From contig PLHN01000456.1 of NCBI GenBank assembly GCA_003139975.1, forward strand, positions 1 through 13,799: a stretch of DNA of 13,799 nucleotides, in the 5' to 3' direction. This document shows positions 1-5,832 of this stretch, in pieces. The translations under genes and the position numbers were made by a program. The stretch is from Acidobacteriaceae bacterium. GTDB taxonomy: Bacteria > Acidobacteriota > Terriglobia > Terriglobales > Acidobacteriaceae. The notes under the pieces were generated by a model that was given only the letters and a program-made list of their open reading frames with translations, had not been told where the DNA came from and ran no database searches. Positions within the stretch are counted from its first letter, which is position 1, and every line of letters starts with the position of its first letter.

Positions 1-617
1 GCGAAGTGAAGCGCATCCGCGACGAAAAGAAAAAGCGCATTGTGGCTTCGATCGAGACGGTGGGCGCGAGCGGCGCGTATTACATAGCCTCGGCCACGAA
101 CAAGATTTATGCCGATAAAGGCAGCATCGTGGGCTCAATCGGCGTGATTGCCGAGTGGGTGAACTATGGCGAACTGCTGAAATGGGCCAAGCTGAACGCG
201 ATCACGATGAAGGCAGGCGAGTTCAAGGATACCGGCAGCCCGACGCGCGACATGACTCCGGCCGAGCGCGCGTATTTTCAGGGGCTGATCGATAACATGC
301 ACACGCAGTTCATTGAGGCGGTGGCCGACGGGAGGCACGCCAAGGCTGACGACATACGCGCAATCGCCGACGGAAAGGTTTGGACCGGCGAGCAGGCGCT
401 GCCGCTGAAGCTGATCGATCAAGTTTCGGATTTTGAAGGCGCGGTGAAGGATACGGCGCGGGCGGTCAACATATCGGGCGAACCTTCGCTAGTGTGGCCA
501 CCCAAAGAGAGGCGGCCGGGGATGAGGGACTGGCTGCTGGGAGATCTCGCCGACTATTTGCCTTCGCGCGAGAAGATTCTGGAGCAGCAGGTCGGGTTTT
601 ATTACCTTTGGAAGTAG
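1..617 (+). CDS. sppA: Signal peptide peptidase SppA (S49 family), 3' part only
   Basis: This is the C-terminal part of a membrane-bound S49 serine protease that degrades signal peptides left after protein export. The frame is open at the left edge (Glu-Val-Lys-Arg from base 3), so the GTG at position 6 is an internal valine and the true start lies outside the window. The Gly-Ala-Ser-Gly-Ala-Tyr-Tyr motif carries the expected nucleophile, with the Ser codon at 69-71. The Lys of the Gly-Glu-Phe-Lys-Asp segment, codon at 225-227, matches the catalytic lysine of SppA enzymes. The Ser-Pro-x-Arg-x-Met-Thr-x-x-Glu stretch and the following 'W-x-G-x-x-A' region are also typical of the family. The N-terminal membrane anchor is not visible. 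The stop is TAG at 615-617. The assignment is secure; SppA36K-type length cannot be checked. Confidence 0.9.
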   Translation, partial: EVKRIRDEKKKRIVASIETVGASGAYYIASATNKIYADKGSIVGSIGVIAEWVNYGELLKWAKLNAITMKAGEFKDTGSPTRDMTPAERAYFQGLIDNMHTQFIEAVADGRHAKADDIRAIADGKVWTGEQALPLKLIDQVSDFEGAVKDTARAVNISGEPSLVWPPKERRPGMRDWLLGDLADYLPSREKILEQQVGFYYLWK

Positions 618-676
618 GTGCTTTTTCTCTACTTGCGTTAAACCCCTGAAATTTGAGAAGGTTATAAGGAGAGAGA

Positions 677-707
677 ATGGCGGCCGGGCCGTGCGCCCGA
701 GCGCCAT
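677..707 (+). promoter_or_regulatory. GC-rich hairpin in the leader of the IHF/HU gene
   Basis: An inverted repeat runs from 677-682 (ATGGCG) to 702-707 (CGCCAT). After a 2-nt internal mismatch it continues with 685-689 (CGGGC) paired to 695-699 (GCCCG) around a 5-nt loop. It sits just downstream of a strong Shine-Dalgarno sequence (AAGGAG, 666-671) and begins exactly at an in-frame ATG that lies 66 nt before the homology-supported start. No U-tract follows, so it is not an intrinsic terminator. A role in translation control is inference. Confidence 0.45.
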
Positions 708-742
708 CCAACCCGGCATTAACGGGGGGCGGAAGAGGCGAT

Positions 743-1072
743 ATGACAAAAGCGGATCTGATCGAAGAAGTGTCCAGGCTGGCGGAACTGACGCGCAAAG
801 ACAGCGAAGTGATTGTGGAGACCATCTTTGACAGCGTAGTGCGCTCGCTGCGCGTGGGCGACAAGATCGAAATCCGCGGTTTTGGCAGCTTTCGCACCCG
901 GCAGCGCAAGCCGCGCGTCGGCCGCAACCCGAAGACCGGCGACCGCGTGGAAGTTCCCGCGAAGAAGATTCCGTTTTTCAAGCCCAGCAAGGAATTGAAG
1001 GACTTGATCAACAGCGGAGCTACCGCACCGGCGCCTGCCGCGGCGCCTTCAGCCCCGCCAACGCAGCACTAA
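743..1072 (+). CDS. IHF/HU-family DNA-bending protein (IHF beta-like)
   Basis: This is a small nucleoid-associated protein that binds the DNA minor groove as a dimer and bends it strongly. The 109-residue product begins Met-Thr-Lys-Ala-Asp-Leu, as in most relatives, and holds the family signature at residues 46-66 (Gly-Phe-Gly-Ser-Phe, then Arg-Asn-Pro-Lys-Thr-Gly). Pro63 is the DNA-intercalating proline at the tip of the beta arm. The core is followed by an Ala/Pro-rich tail (residues 92-109) that goes beyond the usual 90-95 residues. I chose ATG 743 by homology; GGAAGAGG (731-738) precedes it closely. An in-frame ATG at 677 has a better Shine-Dalgarno (AAGGAG) and would add 22 unconserved residues, so an extended form is possible. 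The stop abuts the start of the next gene, which suggests co-transcription. I cannot separate IHF from HU with certainty. Confidence 0.9.
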   Translation: MTKADLIEEVSRLAELTRKDSEVIVETIFDSVVRSLRVGDKIEIRGFGSFRTRQRKPRVGRNPKTGDRVEVPAKKIPFFKPSKELKDLINSGATAPAPAAAPSAPPTQH

Positions 1073-1744
1073 ATGGCGGAGCCGTATTTCAATCCCCGGC
1101 TATTCCAGTTTCTTGCGCAGTTACGGCGGAACAACCGGCGCTCCTGGTTTCTGAAACATAAGGCTGAATTCGAGGAGTTCGCCCGACGGCCCAGTCTGCG
1201 TTTTATTACAGATTTGCGGCTGCGGCTGCGTGAGATCAGTCCATGGCTCATCTCGGATCCTAAGCCGGTGGGCGGCTCGCTGTTCCGCATCTACCGGGAT
1301 GTTCGTTTCTCCAAAGACAAAAGTCCCTACAAGACTCACATCGGCATGCACTTCCGGCATGCCAGCACGAGCGAGTCAGTGCATGGGCCGGGCGTGTACC
1401 TGCATCTTGAGCCGGAAGGATGTTTTCTGGCGGGCGGTGTGTGGCAACCCGATCCGCGTGCGCTGGCACGCATTCGCGATGCGGTTGCGTGGAAGCCGGA
1501 CGAGTGGCGGAAGGCGAAACGCGGATTGGAACTCAGCGGAGAGACGTTGTCACGCCCTCCCCGCGGATATTGCTCCGATCATCCCCTGATCGAAGACCTG
1601 AAGCGAAAGGATTTCGTCGCCAGCGTGGATTTGCCGGAAGACCAGGTATGCGGACCGCGCTTCATGACCGACTTCCTGCGGGCCGCGCGCAAGATGCTTC
1701 CGCTGCTGCAGTTTCTTTCCGAGGCGGAAAAACTCAGGTTTTGA
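1073..1744 (+). CDS. DUF2461 / TIGR02453 family protein
   Basis: A 223-residue cytosolic protein recognised as DUF2461 (TIGR02453). It has the N-terminal Phe-x-Pro-x-Leu-Phe-x-Phe-Leu and Asn-Asn-Arg-x-Trp-Phe segments (residues 3-26), the central Phe-Arg-Ile-Tyr-Arg-Asp-x-Arg-Phe-Ser-Lys-Asp-Lys-Ser-Pro-Tyr-Lys block (about residues 67-88), and the Gly-x-Tyr-Leu-His-Leu-x-Pro segment near residues 106-113. The biochemical role of the family is unknown and I do not assign one. The ATG follows the TAA of the IHF/HU gene with no intervening base (TAAATG), so translation is very probably coupled. The length is normal. The gene converges on accD, with a hairpin between them. Confidence 0.85.
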   Translation: MAEPYFNPRLFQFLAQLRRNNRRSWFLKHKAEFEEFARRPSLRFITDLRLRLREISPWLISDPKPVGGSLFRIYRDVRFSKDKSPYKTHIGMHFRHASTSESVHGPGVYLHLEPEGCFLAGGVWQPDPRALARIRDAVAWKPDEWRKAKRGLELSGETLSRPPRGYCSDHPLIEDLKRKDFVASVDLPEDQVCGPRFMTDFLRAARKMLPLLQFLSEAEKLRF

Positions 1745-1767
1745 ACGGTTTCGGTTTTGGGTAACGG

Positions 1768-1791
1768 CACACCAGTTTCAAAACCGGTGTG
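1768..1791. terminator. Inverted repeat between convergent DUF2461 and accD genes
   Basis: Arms 1768-1778 (CACACCAGTTT) and 1781-1791 (AAACCGGTGTG) pair with a single A/C mismatch. The innermost pairs would open to form a loop. It lies in the 53-nt gap between two convergent stop codons (1744 and 1798). It has no long U-tract on either strand, so it is at best a weak bidirectional transcription barrier. Confidence 0.4.
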
Positions 1792-1797
1792 GAGCAC

Positions 1798-2649
1798 TTA
1801 CGCCGCAGCGCCCGCCATAAAACTCAGCGCGCGCGCAACATATGGTTTTATCTCCTTGCGGGCGACCACCGCATCGAGCATCCCGTGCTCCAGCAGGAAC
1901 TCGGAGCGCTGAAACCCCGGAGGCAGCTTCTGCCGGATCGTCTGCTCGATCACACGCGGCCCGGCAAAACCAATCAGCGCGCCCGGCTCGGCAATATTCA
2001 GGTCGCCCAGCATGGCAAACGATGCCGTTACCCCTCCGGTCGTCGGGTCGGTCAAAACCGAAACATAGGGAACCTTGGCGTTGTCGAGCCGCGCCAGCGC
2101 GGCCGAAATCTTGGCGAGCTGCATCAGGCTGATTGCGCCTTCCATCATGCGCGCCCCGCCCGAAGCCGAAACAATAACGATCGGAGTGCGCGTCTCCGTG
2201 GCTTTCTCGATCGCGCGTGTAATCGCCTCGCCCACCACCGACCCCATGCTGCCGCCGATGAACGCGTACTCCATCGAACTCACGATCACCGGGCGTCCGT
2301 TCAGCTTCCCGTACGCGTTGATCACCGCGTCCTTCAGGCCCGTATCGGCCTTGGCCTGCTTCAGCCGCGAGGAATACGGCTTCAGGTCCACAAACTTCAG
2401 CGGATCGGTCGAAACCATGTTGCTGTCGAAAACCTCGTACTTCCCATCGTCGAGCAGCTGCGTGAGCCGCGTGCGCGCGTCGATCCGAAAGTGCTTATCG
2501 CACTTCGGACAAACATTCAGGTTCTCCTCCAGATCCTTCTTCCAAATGATCTGCCGGCAGTTGTCGCACTTCACCCACAGCCCTTCGGTGCGGACTTTCT
2601 TCTCGCCCGCAGCATCGATTTCGCCGGATTGTCGCTTGAACCAGGTCAT
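1798..2649 (-). CDS. accD: Acetyl-CoA carboxylase carboxyltransferase subunit beta
   Basis: AccD with AccA forms the carboxyltransferase that moves CO2 from carboxybiotin to acetyl-CoA, giving malonyl-CoA, the first committed step of fatty acid synthesis. The 283-residue product has the N-terminal zinc ribbon of bacterial AccD (Cys28, Cys31, Cys47, Cys50). It also has the crotonase-fold carboxyltransferase core, with Ser-Ala-Ser-Gly-Gly-Ala-Arg-Met (161-168) and Asp-Pro-Thr-Thr-Gly-Gly-Val (201-207) providing the oxyanion-hole glycines, and Gly-Phe-Ala-Gly-Pro-Arg-Val-Ile (227-234). Length is normal. The start is ATG at 2649, with no good Shine-Dalgarno upstream; the leader is instead taken up by a long hairpin (2657-2732). 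cobO lies 81 nt upstream on the same strand, so the two may share a transcript. No accA is in the window. Confidence 0.97.
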   Translation of the reverse strand: MTWFKRQSGEIDAAGEKKVRTEGLWVKCDNCRQIIWKKDLEENLNVCPKCDKHFRIDARTRLTQLLDDGKYEVFDSNMVSTDPLKFVDLKPYSSRLKQAKADTGLKDAVINAYGKLNGRPVIVSSMEYAFIGGSMGSVVGEAITRAIEKATETRTPIVIVSASGGARMMEGAISLMQLAKISAALARLDNAKVPYVSVLTDPTTGGVTASFAMLGDLNIAEPGALIGFAGPRVIEQTIRQKLPPGFQRSEFLLEHGMLDAVVARKEIKPYVARALSFMAGAAA

Positions 2650-2656
2650 AAACGTC

Positions 2657-2732
2657 AGTTGCCAGTTCCCAGTTGCCAGTCAGTAATTCCAGTTCGATCT
2701 TACTGGCAACTGGTTACTGGCTACTGGCAACT
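2657..2732. repeat. Long two-part hairpin built from CAGTTGCCAGT-like units
   Basis: The gap between cobO and accD is almost entirely one inverted repeat. The inner arms are 2669-2680 and 2702-2713 (CCAGTTGCCAGT and its complement), and the outer arms are 2657-2666 and 2723-2732 (AGTTGCCAGT and its complement), with a loop at 2681-2701. The unit is also repeated directly within each arm. The right arm runs into the cobO stop codon. A related single copy lies at 3799-3818. This is like an intergenic REP-type element; it could also attenuate transcription or modulate accD translation. Confidence 0.65.
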
Positions 2733-3267
2733 AGTATTCAATTCCTCTCTGCGCCATCACGCCTTTCTCATACGCATGTTTCACCTGGCGCATTTCCGTG
2801 ACGGTATCGGCAAGCTCCACAATTGTCGGATGCGCGTTGCGTCCGGTCAAGATCACATGCACCATTTCCGGCCGCGCCTTCAAAGCCTCGGCAACCTTTG
2901 CCGGATCGAGCATACCGTAGCTGATGGCGTAGTTGATCTCATCGAGCACCACCAGGTCCCACTCGCCCGACTGGATCGCCTTGTCGGCTTCGGCCCAGGC
3001 TTCCTCCACCATGCGCACATCTTCGGGGTCGGGCTTTTCCGCGCCCACCTTCACAAACCCCCGGCCCATCTGCTTCATGACAAATCTGTCGCCAAATGCT
3101 TGCACCGCATCGAGCTCACCGTAATGCCAGGACCCTTTTAGAAACTGGAGCATCAGCACGCGCATCCCCTGCCCCACTGCGCGCAGAGCGGTCCCCATGG
3201 CTGCGGTCGTTTTCCCTTTGCCCGGGCCGGTGTTCACGATGATGAGACCGCGGCGAAGCTCTGCCAT
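2731..3267 (-). CDS. cobO: Cob(I)alamin adenosyltransferase (CobO/BtuR type)
   Basis: This enzyme transfers the 5'-deoxyadenosyl group of ATP to the cobalt of cob(I)alamin or a corrinoid precursor, making the coenzyme B12 form. The product has 178 residues, close to the family's usual 180-200. A P-loop, Gly-Pro-Gly-Lys-Gly-Lys-Thr-Thr, lies at 14-21. Residues 33-48 (Gly-Gln-Gly-Met-Arg-Val onward) and the Val-Val-Leu-Asp-Glu-Ile-Asn-Tyr motif at 106-113, with the acidic pair 109-110, are family hallmarks. ATG 3267 was chosen because homologues begin Met-Ala-Glu-Leu-x-Arg-Gly just before the P-loop; a longer reading from 3336 adds unconserved residues. A candidate promoter lies at 3300-3329 and a terminator of the upstream unit at 3397-3430, so cobO probably starts a new unit that may include accD. 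No other B12 genes are nearby, so the role may be salvage. Confidence 0.95.
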   Translation of the reverse strand: MAELRRGLIIVNTGPGKGKTTAAMGTALRAVGQGMRVLMLQFLKGSWHYGELDAVQAFGDRFVMKQMGRGFVKVGAEKPDPEDVRMVEEAWAEADKAIQSGEWDLVVLDEINYAISYGMLDPAKVAEALKARPEMVHVILTGRNAHPTIVELADTVTEMRQVKHAYEKGVMAQRGIEY

Positions 3268-3299
3268 GGAAAGAGTCGGCCATGAAGGCCGAAGGTGTG

Positions 3300-3329
3300 A
3301 TTGTACGCGGAGCGGAAACCTGCTGCCAG
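3300..3329 (-). promoter_or_regulatory. Candidate promoter for cobO (and possibly accD)
   Basis: On the minus strand CTGGCA (3324-3329, four of six matches to the -35 consensus) and TACAAT (3300-3305, five of six to the -10 consensus) are 18 nt apart. This would start transcription near 3294, about 27 nt before the cobO ATG. It lies downstream of the terminator that ends the previous unit, as expected for a new transcription unit. Found by eye only. Confidence 0.45.
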
Positions 3330-3396
3330 TAGTCACCGGGAAAAAGGGGCCGACAGCTCAACCGATGGCACGAGGTCACAGGTGGTATCTTTTGCA

Positions 3397-3430
3397 GAAA
3401 ATAAAAGCGGACGGCTTGCCTGCCGTCCGC
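3397..3430 (-). terminator. Intrinsic terminator of the small coiled-coil gene / rlmH unit
   Basis: A perfect 9-bp GC-rich stem, GCGGACGGC (3407-3415) with GCCGTCCGC (3422-3430), encloses a 6-nt loop. On the minus strand it is followed at once by TTTTATTTTCT (3396-3406). It lies about 58 nt past the stop of the 56-residue gene and before the cobO promoter, so it separates two minus-strand transcription units. Confidence 0.85.
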
Positions 3431-3488
3431 CATCGAGGAAAAGGGGGAGTCTGCTTCGGGGAAGTCATCTCCACGGTCCTTCGACCGC

Positions 3489-3659
3489 TCAGGGCATTTC
3501 GACTACTCGCGTCAGTTTCGGCTGACCATCATCATTGGCTGCCGCGCTTTTGTCTTCGGCGCCCAGCAAACGCACGGCAATCCGCAGAGCGTCCATCTCC
3601 TTGCGGATCCTGATCAGTTCCTGCTCCTTCGCTCTCAGGACTTCGTACGGGTTTTTCAT
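3489..3659 (-). CDS. Small coiled-coil protein of unknown function (56 aa)
   Basis: The product begins Met-Lys-Asn-Pro-Tyr-Glu-Val-Leu-Arg-Ala-Lys-Glu and continues with a charged heptad-like helix (residues 5-33, rich in Glu, Lys, Arg, Leu and Ile). A polar, probably disordered tail follows (34-56). I recall short proteins with this Lys-Asn-Pro-x-Glu-Val-Leu-Arg opening from Acidobacteria, but no function is known to me. ATG 3659 is preferred because the similarity starts there; a GTG at 3707 in the same frame would add 16 residues. Neither start has a good Shine-Dalgarno. The strong terminator just downstream (3397-3430) supports a transcribed gene. rlmH ends 211 nt upstream. Confidence 0.6.
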   Translation of the reverse strand: MKNPYEVLRAKEQELIRIRKEMDALRIAVRLLGAEDKSAAANDDGQPKLTRVVEMP

Positions 3660-3798
3660 TTGGGGGAAGGCCTCGCCGATCAAACTCAATCGCCTTACAG
3701 GATTCACAATAGGGCAATCGGGGGCGCCTGAGAAGCTGTCGGAAGTGCACGCTGTCGCCCGCGCTGGTTCCCGCAGGCAATTGGATGATCGGACGGTG

Positions 3799-3818
3799 CC
3801 CAGTTACCAGTCAGTTAA
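3799..3818. repeat. Solo copy of the CAGTTGCCAGT-like repeat unit
   Basis: CCCAGTTACCAGTCAGTTAA at 3799-3818 closely matches the left inner arm of the cobO-accD hairpin (2668-2686, CCCAGTTGCCAGTCAGTAA), with one substitution and one inserted T. It lies in the 211-nt gap downstream of rlmH. I see nothing else in that gap. Confidence 0.5.
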
Positions 3819-3870
3819 TGCCCAAGTGCCCGAGTCGCATTCACGAAAACCTGCGCACGGTTTATGGGAT

Positions 3871-4335
3871 CTAATGCCCCAAATGATAAGGATGCTTCTT
3901 CAGAATGGTGAAGGCCCGGTAAATCTGCTCCAGCACCACCACCCGCGCCAGTTCATGCGGCAGCGTCATCTTGCCCAGCGATAGCGTCAGCGCGGCCTGC
4001 CGCCGTGCCTCCTCGGTAAACCCGTCGCTCCCGCCAATCGCAACCAGCAGAGGCACAGCGTGAACCTGCTCCCGCTCCAGGAACGCCGCCAGCTCTGCGG
4101 ATGAAAACTGCTTCCCGCGAGAATCCAGCAGAACGAGCCGGTGGCGCTGTTTCCCGCCGCCTCTTCGTTGGTTGGCCCCTCGCTCGGCGCGGGCCAGCGC
4201 CAGCACCGCCGCTTCATCCTTTACCGCCAGACCCTCAATTTCGCCGTAGCGCGCGATCCGCTTCAGGTATTCATCGGTCAGGCTCTGAATCGCCGGCTCT
4301 TTCGTCTTTCCGATCCATGCCACTTTTATATTCAC
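3871..4335 (-). CDS. rlmH: 23S rRNA (pseudouridine1915-N3)-methyltransferase RlmH
   Basis: RlmH is a SPOUT-fold methyltransferase that methylates pseudouridine 1915 in helix 69 of 23S rRNA on assembled 70S ribosomes, using SAM. The 154-residue product has the usual length. It shows the Leu-Asp-x-x-Gly-Lys-x-x-Ser-Ser-x-Glu block, the SAM-knot segment Ile-Gly-Gly-Ser-Asp-Gly-Phe, and the conserved C-terminus Leu-Ser-Leu-Gly-Lys-Met-Thr-Leu-Pro-His-Glu-Leu-Ala-Arg through Glu-Gln-Ile-Tyr-Arg-Ala and a terminal Pro-Tyr-His. The start is a GTG at 4335, 12 nt after the stop of the upstream methyltransferase gene and without a good Shine-Dalgarno, so translation is probably coupled. Clustering with rsfS and nadD, other ribosome-related housekeeping genes, is common in bacteria. 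Confidence 0.95.
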   Translation of the reverse strand: MNIKVAWIGKTKEPAIQSLTDEYLKRIARYGEIEGLAVKDEAAVLALARAERGANQRRGGGKQRHRLVLLDSRGKQFSSAELAAFLEREQVHAVPLLVAIGGSDGFTEEARRQAALTLSLGKMTLPHELARVVVLEQIYRAFTILKKHPYHLGH

Positions 4336-4347
4336 GGCTGCGGACGC

Positions 4348-5181
4348 TCACGCCCTCCCCGACGCCAGCACCACGTCGGCGCCGAACCGAATCTCATTCC
4401 CCACCCGATAGCGCTCGATCGCCGCCCGCGCCTCCGCGCGAATCGCCGGCCACATCCGTTCCGGAACGCGTTCGAGCATCGGTCGAAAGGGCACGCTCAA
4501 CGTGCATGCGTAGTCGAGGACCTCGTCCGCGTCTCCCAGCCAGGTCCACGGCAAATTGCGCGTCGACTCTTCGACCTTCTGAAATCCCGCGTTGCGCAGC
4601 GCGTTGGTCAGCGAACCCGGAGCTGAGAATCGAAACGGATTCTCGCCGCCCTCCGCGAGCATCGCGCCCCCAACATGCCGCTGCACAATCTTCATCGTAG
4701 TCTGCCAATACGGCTGGTCGATCGGGCCCCACGCGGCGAAACAGGCGCACGCGCCGGGCTTCAACACGCGCCGCAACTCGGCCAGGGCTCCGATAGCATC
4801 GGCAAAGAACATCACTCCAAAGCGGCAGGTAGCAAGATCAAACCTGTGCTGGGCAAACGGGAGTTTGTGCGCATCCGCCTGGCGCGTCACCAGATTGGCC
4901 AGCTTTCTTTGCCGCGCCCGTTCGGCGGCAACTTCCAGCAACTCCGAGCTCTGGTCGACGGCAATCACAGAGCCTTCCGGCCCCACGCGCCCCGCCAGGC
5001 TGATGGCCGGTTCGCCCGTGCCGCTGGCCAAGTCGAGCACCGCCATTCCGGCGACTGGCTGCGAGTACTCCACCAGCGCCTCGGTGACCGCGCCGCCCAT
5101 GGCCGCAGATTTTGCTTTCCAATTCTCCGCGGCTATCAGGCGGTATCGTGAACCCCATAGCTCTGCATTGGTAGCGGACAT
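4348..5181 (-). CDS. Class I SAM-dependent methyltransferase (UbiE-like)
   Basis: A 277-residue Rossmann-fold methyltransferase. Motif I is Val-Leu-Asp-Leu-Ala-Ser-Gly-Thr-Gly-Glu-Pro (48-58), the acidic end of beta 2 is in Val-Ile-Ala-Val-Asp (72-76), and motif II/III are the Ala-Asp-Ala-x-x-Leu-Pro-Phe segment (102-109) and the Leu-x-x-Val-Leu-Lys-Pro-Gly segment (136-143). It resembles small-molecule methyltransferases of the UbiE/Methyltransf_11 type; the substrate cannot be read from the sequence. The ATG at 5181 follows the rsfS TGA by one base (TGAGATG), so it is translationally coupled to rsfS. rlmH starts 12 nt after its stop. Its place inside an rsfS-rlmH unit makes a role in ribosome or cofactor metabolism imaginable, but this is only a guess from context. 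Confidence 0.85.
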   Translation of the reverse strand: MSATNAELWGSRYRLIAAENWKAKSAAMGGAVTEALVEYSQPVAGMAVLDLASGTGEPAISLAGRVGPEGSVIAVDQSSELLEVAAERARQRKLANLVTRQADAHKLPFAQHRFDLATCRFGVMFFADAIGALAELRRVLKPGACACFAAWGPIDQPYWQTTMKIVQRHVGGAMLAEGGENPFRFSAPGSLTNALRNAGFQKVEESTRNLPWTWLGDADEVLDYACTLSVPFRPMLERVPERMWPAIRAEARAAIERYRVGNEIRFGADVVLASGRA

Positions 5182-5182
5182 C

Positions 5183-5617
5183 TCAGGCCTTCGTCTTCCG
5201 CGGCTTGCGCGGAGCGGCGGTTTTGGCTCCCGGAGCCCGCGCCTTTTTCGGCTTGGCCAGCAAGTCCGCCGGCTCCATTCGCTTCGCCGACTTCCACAGC
5301 CGTTCCAGATCGTAGAACTGGCGCGCCTTGTCGGAGAAAATGTGGACGACAAAATCCACGTAATCGAGCAGCACCCACTCCGCCTGCTTGTAGCCTTCCT
5401 GGTGGGTGACGCGCAGGCCCATGTTTTCCAGCCGTTCATCCACGGCGTCGGCAATAGCCTGAACCTGCCGCGGGTTGGTTCCGCTGCACATCACAAAATA
5501 GTCCGTAAACGCGCCCGAGCCTTGCTCCAGCTCGAGAATGGTCAGTTGCTCGGCTTGCTTTTCCTGGCAAGCGAGGATGGCTTCATTGATCTGGAGGCGG
5601 AGGGGGTTCTTCGTCAT
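5183..5617 (-). CDS. rsfS: Ribosome silencing factor RsfS (Iojap/YbeB family)
   Basis: RsfS binds ribosomal protein uL14 on the 50S subunit and blocks subunit joining when nutrients are short. The core includes Asp-Tyr-Phe-Val-Met-Cys-Ser-Gly-Thr (39-47), Gln-Val-Gln-Ala-Ile-Ala-Asp (51-57), and Gly-Tyr-x-x-Ala-Glu-Trp-Val-Leu-Leu-Asp-Tyr-x-Asp-Phe-Val-Val-His-Ile-Phe (75-94). A Lys/Ala/Pro-rich basic tail (118-144) makes it 144 residues, longer than the usual 105-120, and may add RNA contacts. ATG 5617 was chosen because homology begins there; the frame stays open upstream to 5758 without conservation. A TACAAT -10-like hexamer at 5630-5635 lacks a convincing -35. The gene leads a coupled unit with the methyltransferase and rlmH. 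Confidence 0.93.
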   Translation of the reverse strand: MTKNPLRLQINEAILACQEKQAEQLTILELEQGSGAFTDYFVMCSGTNPRQVQAIADAVDERLENMGLRVTHQEGYKQAEWVLLDYVDFVVHIFSDKARQFYDLERLWKSAKRMEPADLLAKPKKARAPGAKTAAPRKPRKTKA

Positions 5618-5832
5618 ACCGGTCCATTGATTGTAACCTGCGGTTTGCCAATGACACGCGACCAGACCCGGAGATCCCAACCAAGGCACGAATTCACGCA
5701 GCTCGCACTGCCGTTTCGGCTTGCTGCAGAAATCACCGCCGGAGGAGCGAAGATCCACCGGTTACTTCCGGCACCGGCAACTTCCTCTTCTTTTCCGTTG
5801 ATCGGTCTGTTCGGCTGAAAATAACGGTATCT
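5618..5832. other. Divergent intergenic region between rsfS and the TPR membrane protein
   Basis: This 215-nt gap must hold the start signals for both diverging genes. I see a minus-strand TACAAT (5630-5635) near rsfS. On the plus strand TTGATC (5798-5803) is followed 17 nt later by a poor -10 (ATAACG, 5821-5826). Neither promoter is convincing, and the plus-strand gene has no Shine-Dalgarno. No coding potential or repeat was recognised. Confidence 0.3.

Noticed and set aside
1789..3141. Long plus-strand open frame (450 codons) antisense to accD and cobO
   Set aside because: It runs through two clear genes on the other strand, has the Arg/His/Leu-rich composition of a shadow frame in GC-rich DNA, and matches no family.
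3532..3780. Minus-strand frame with a Cys-Glu-Ser-Cys motif next to the 56-residue coiled-coil gene
   Set aside because: Only one Cys pair, in a frame that overlaps the better supported small gene; no conserved block around it.
4592..5818. Plus-strand open frame of 408 codons across the methyltransferase and rsfS
   Set aside because: Antisense shadow of two well-supported genes.
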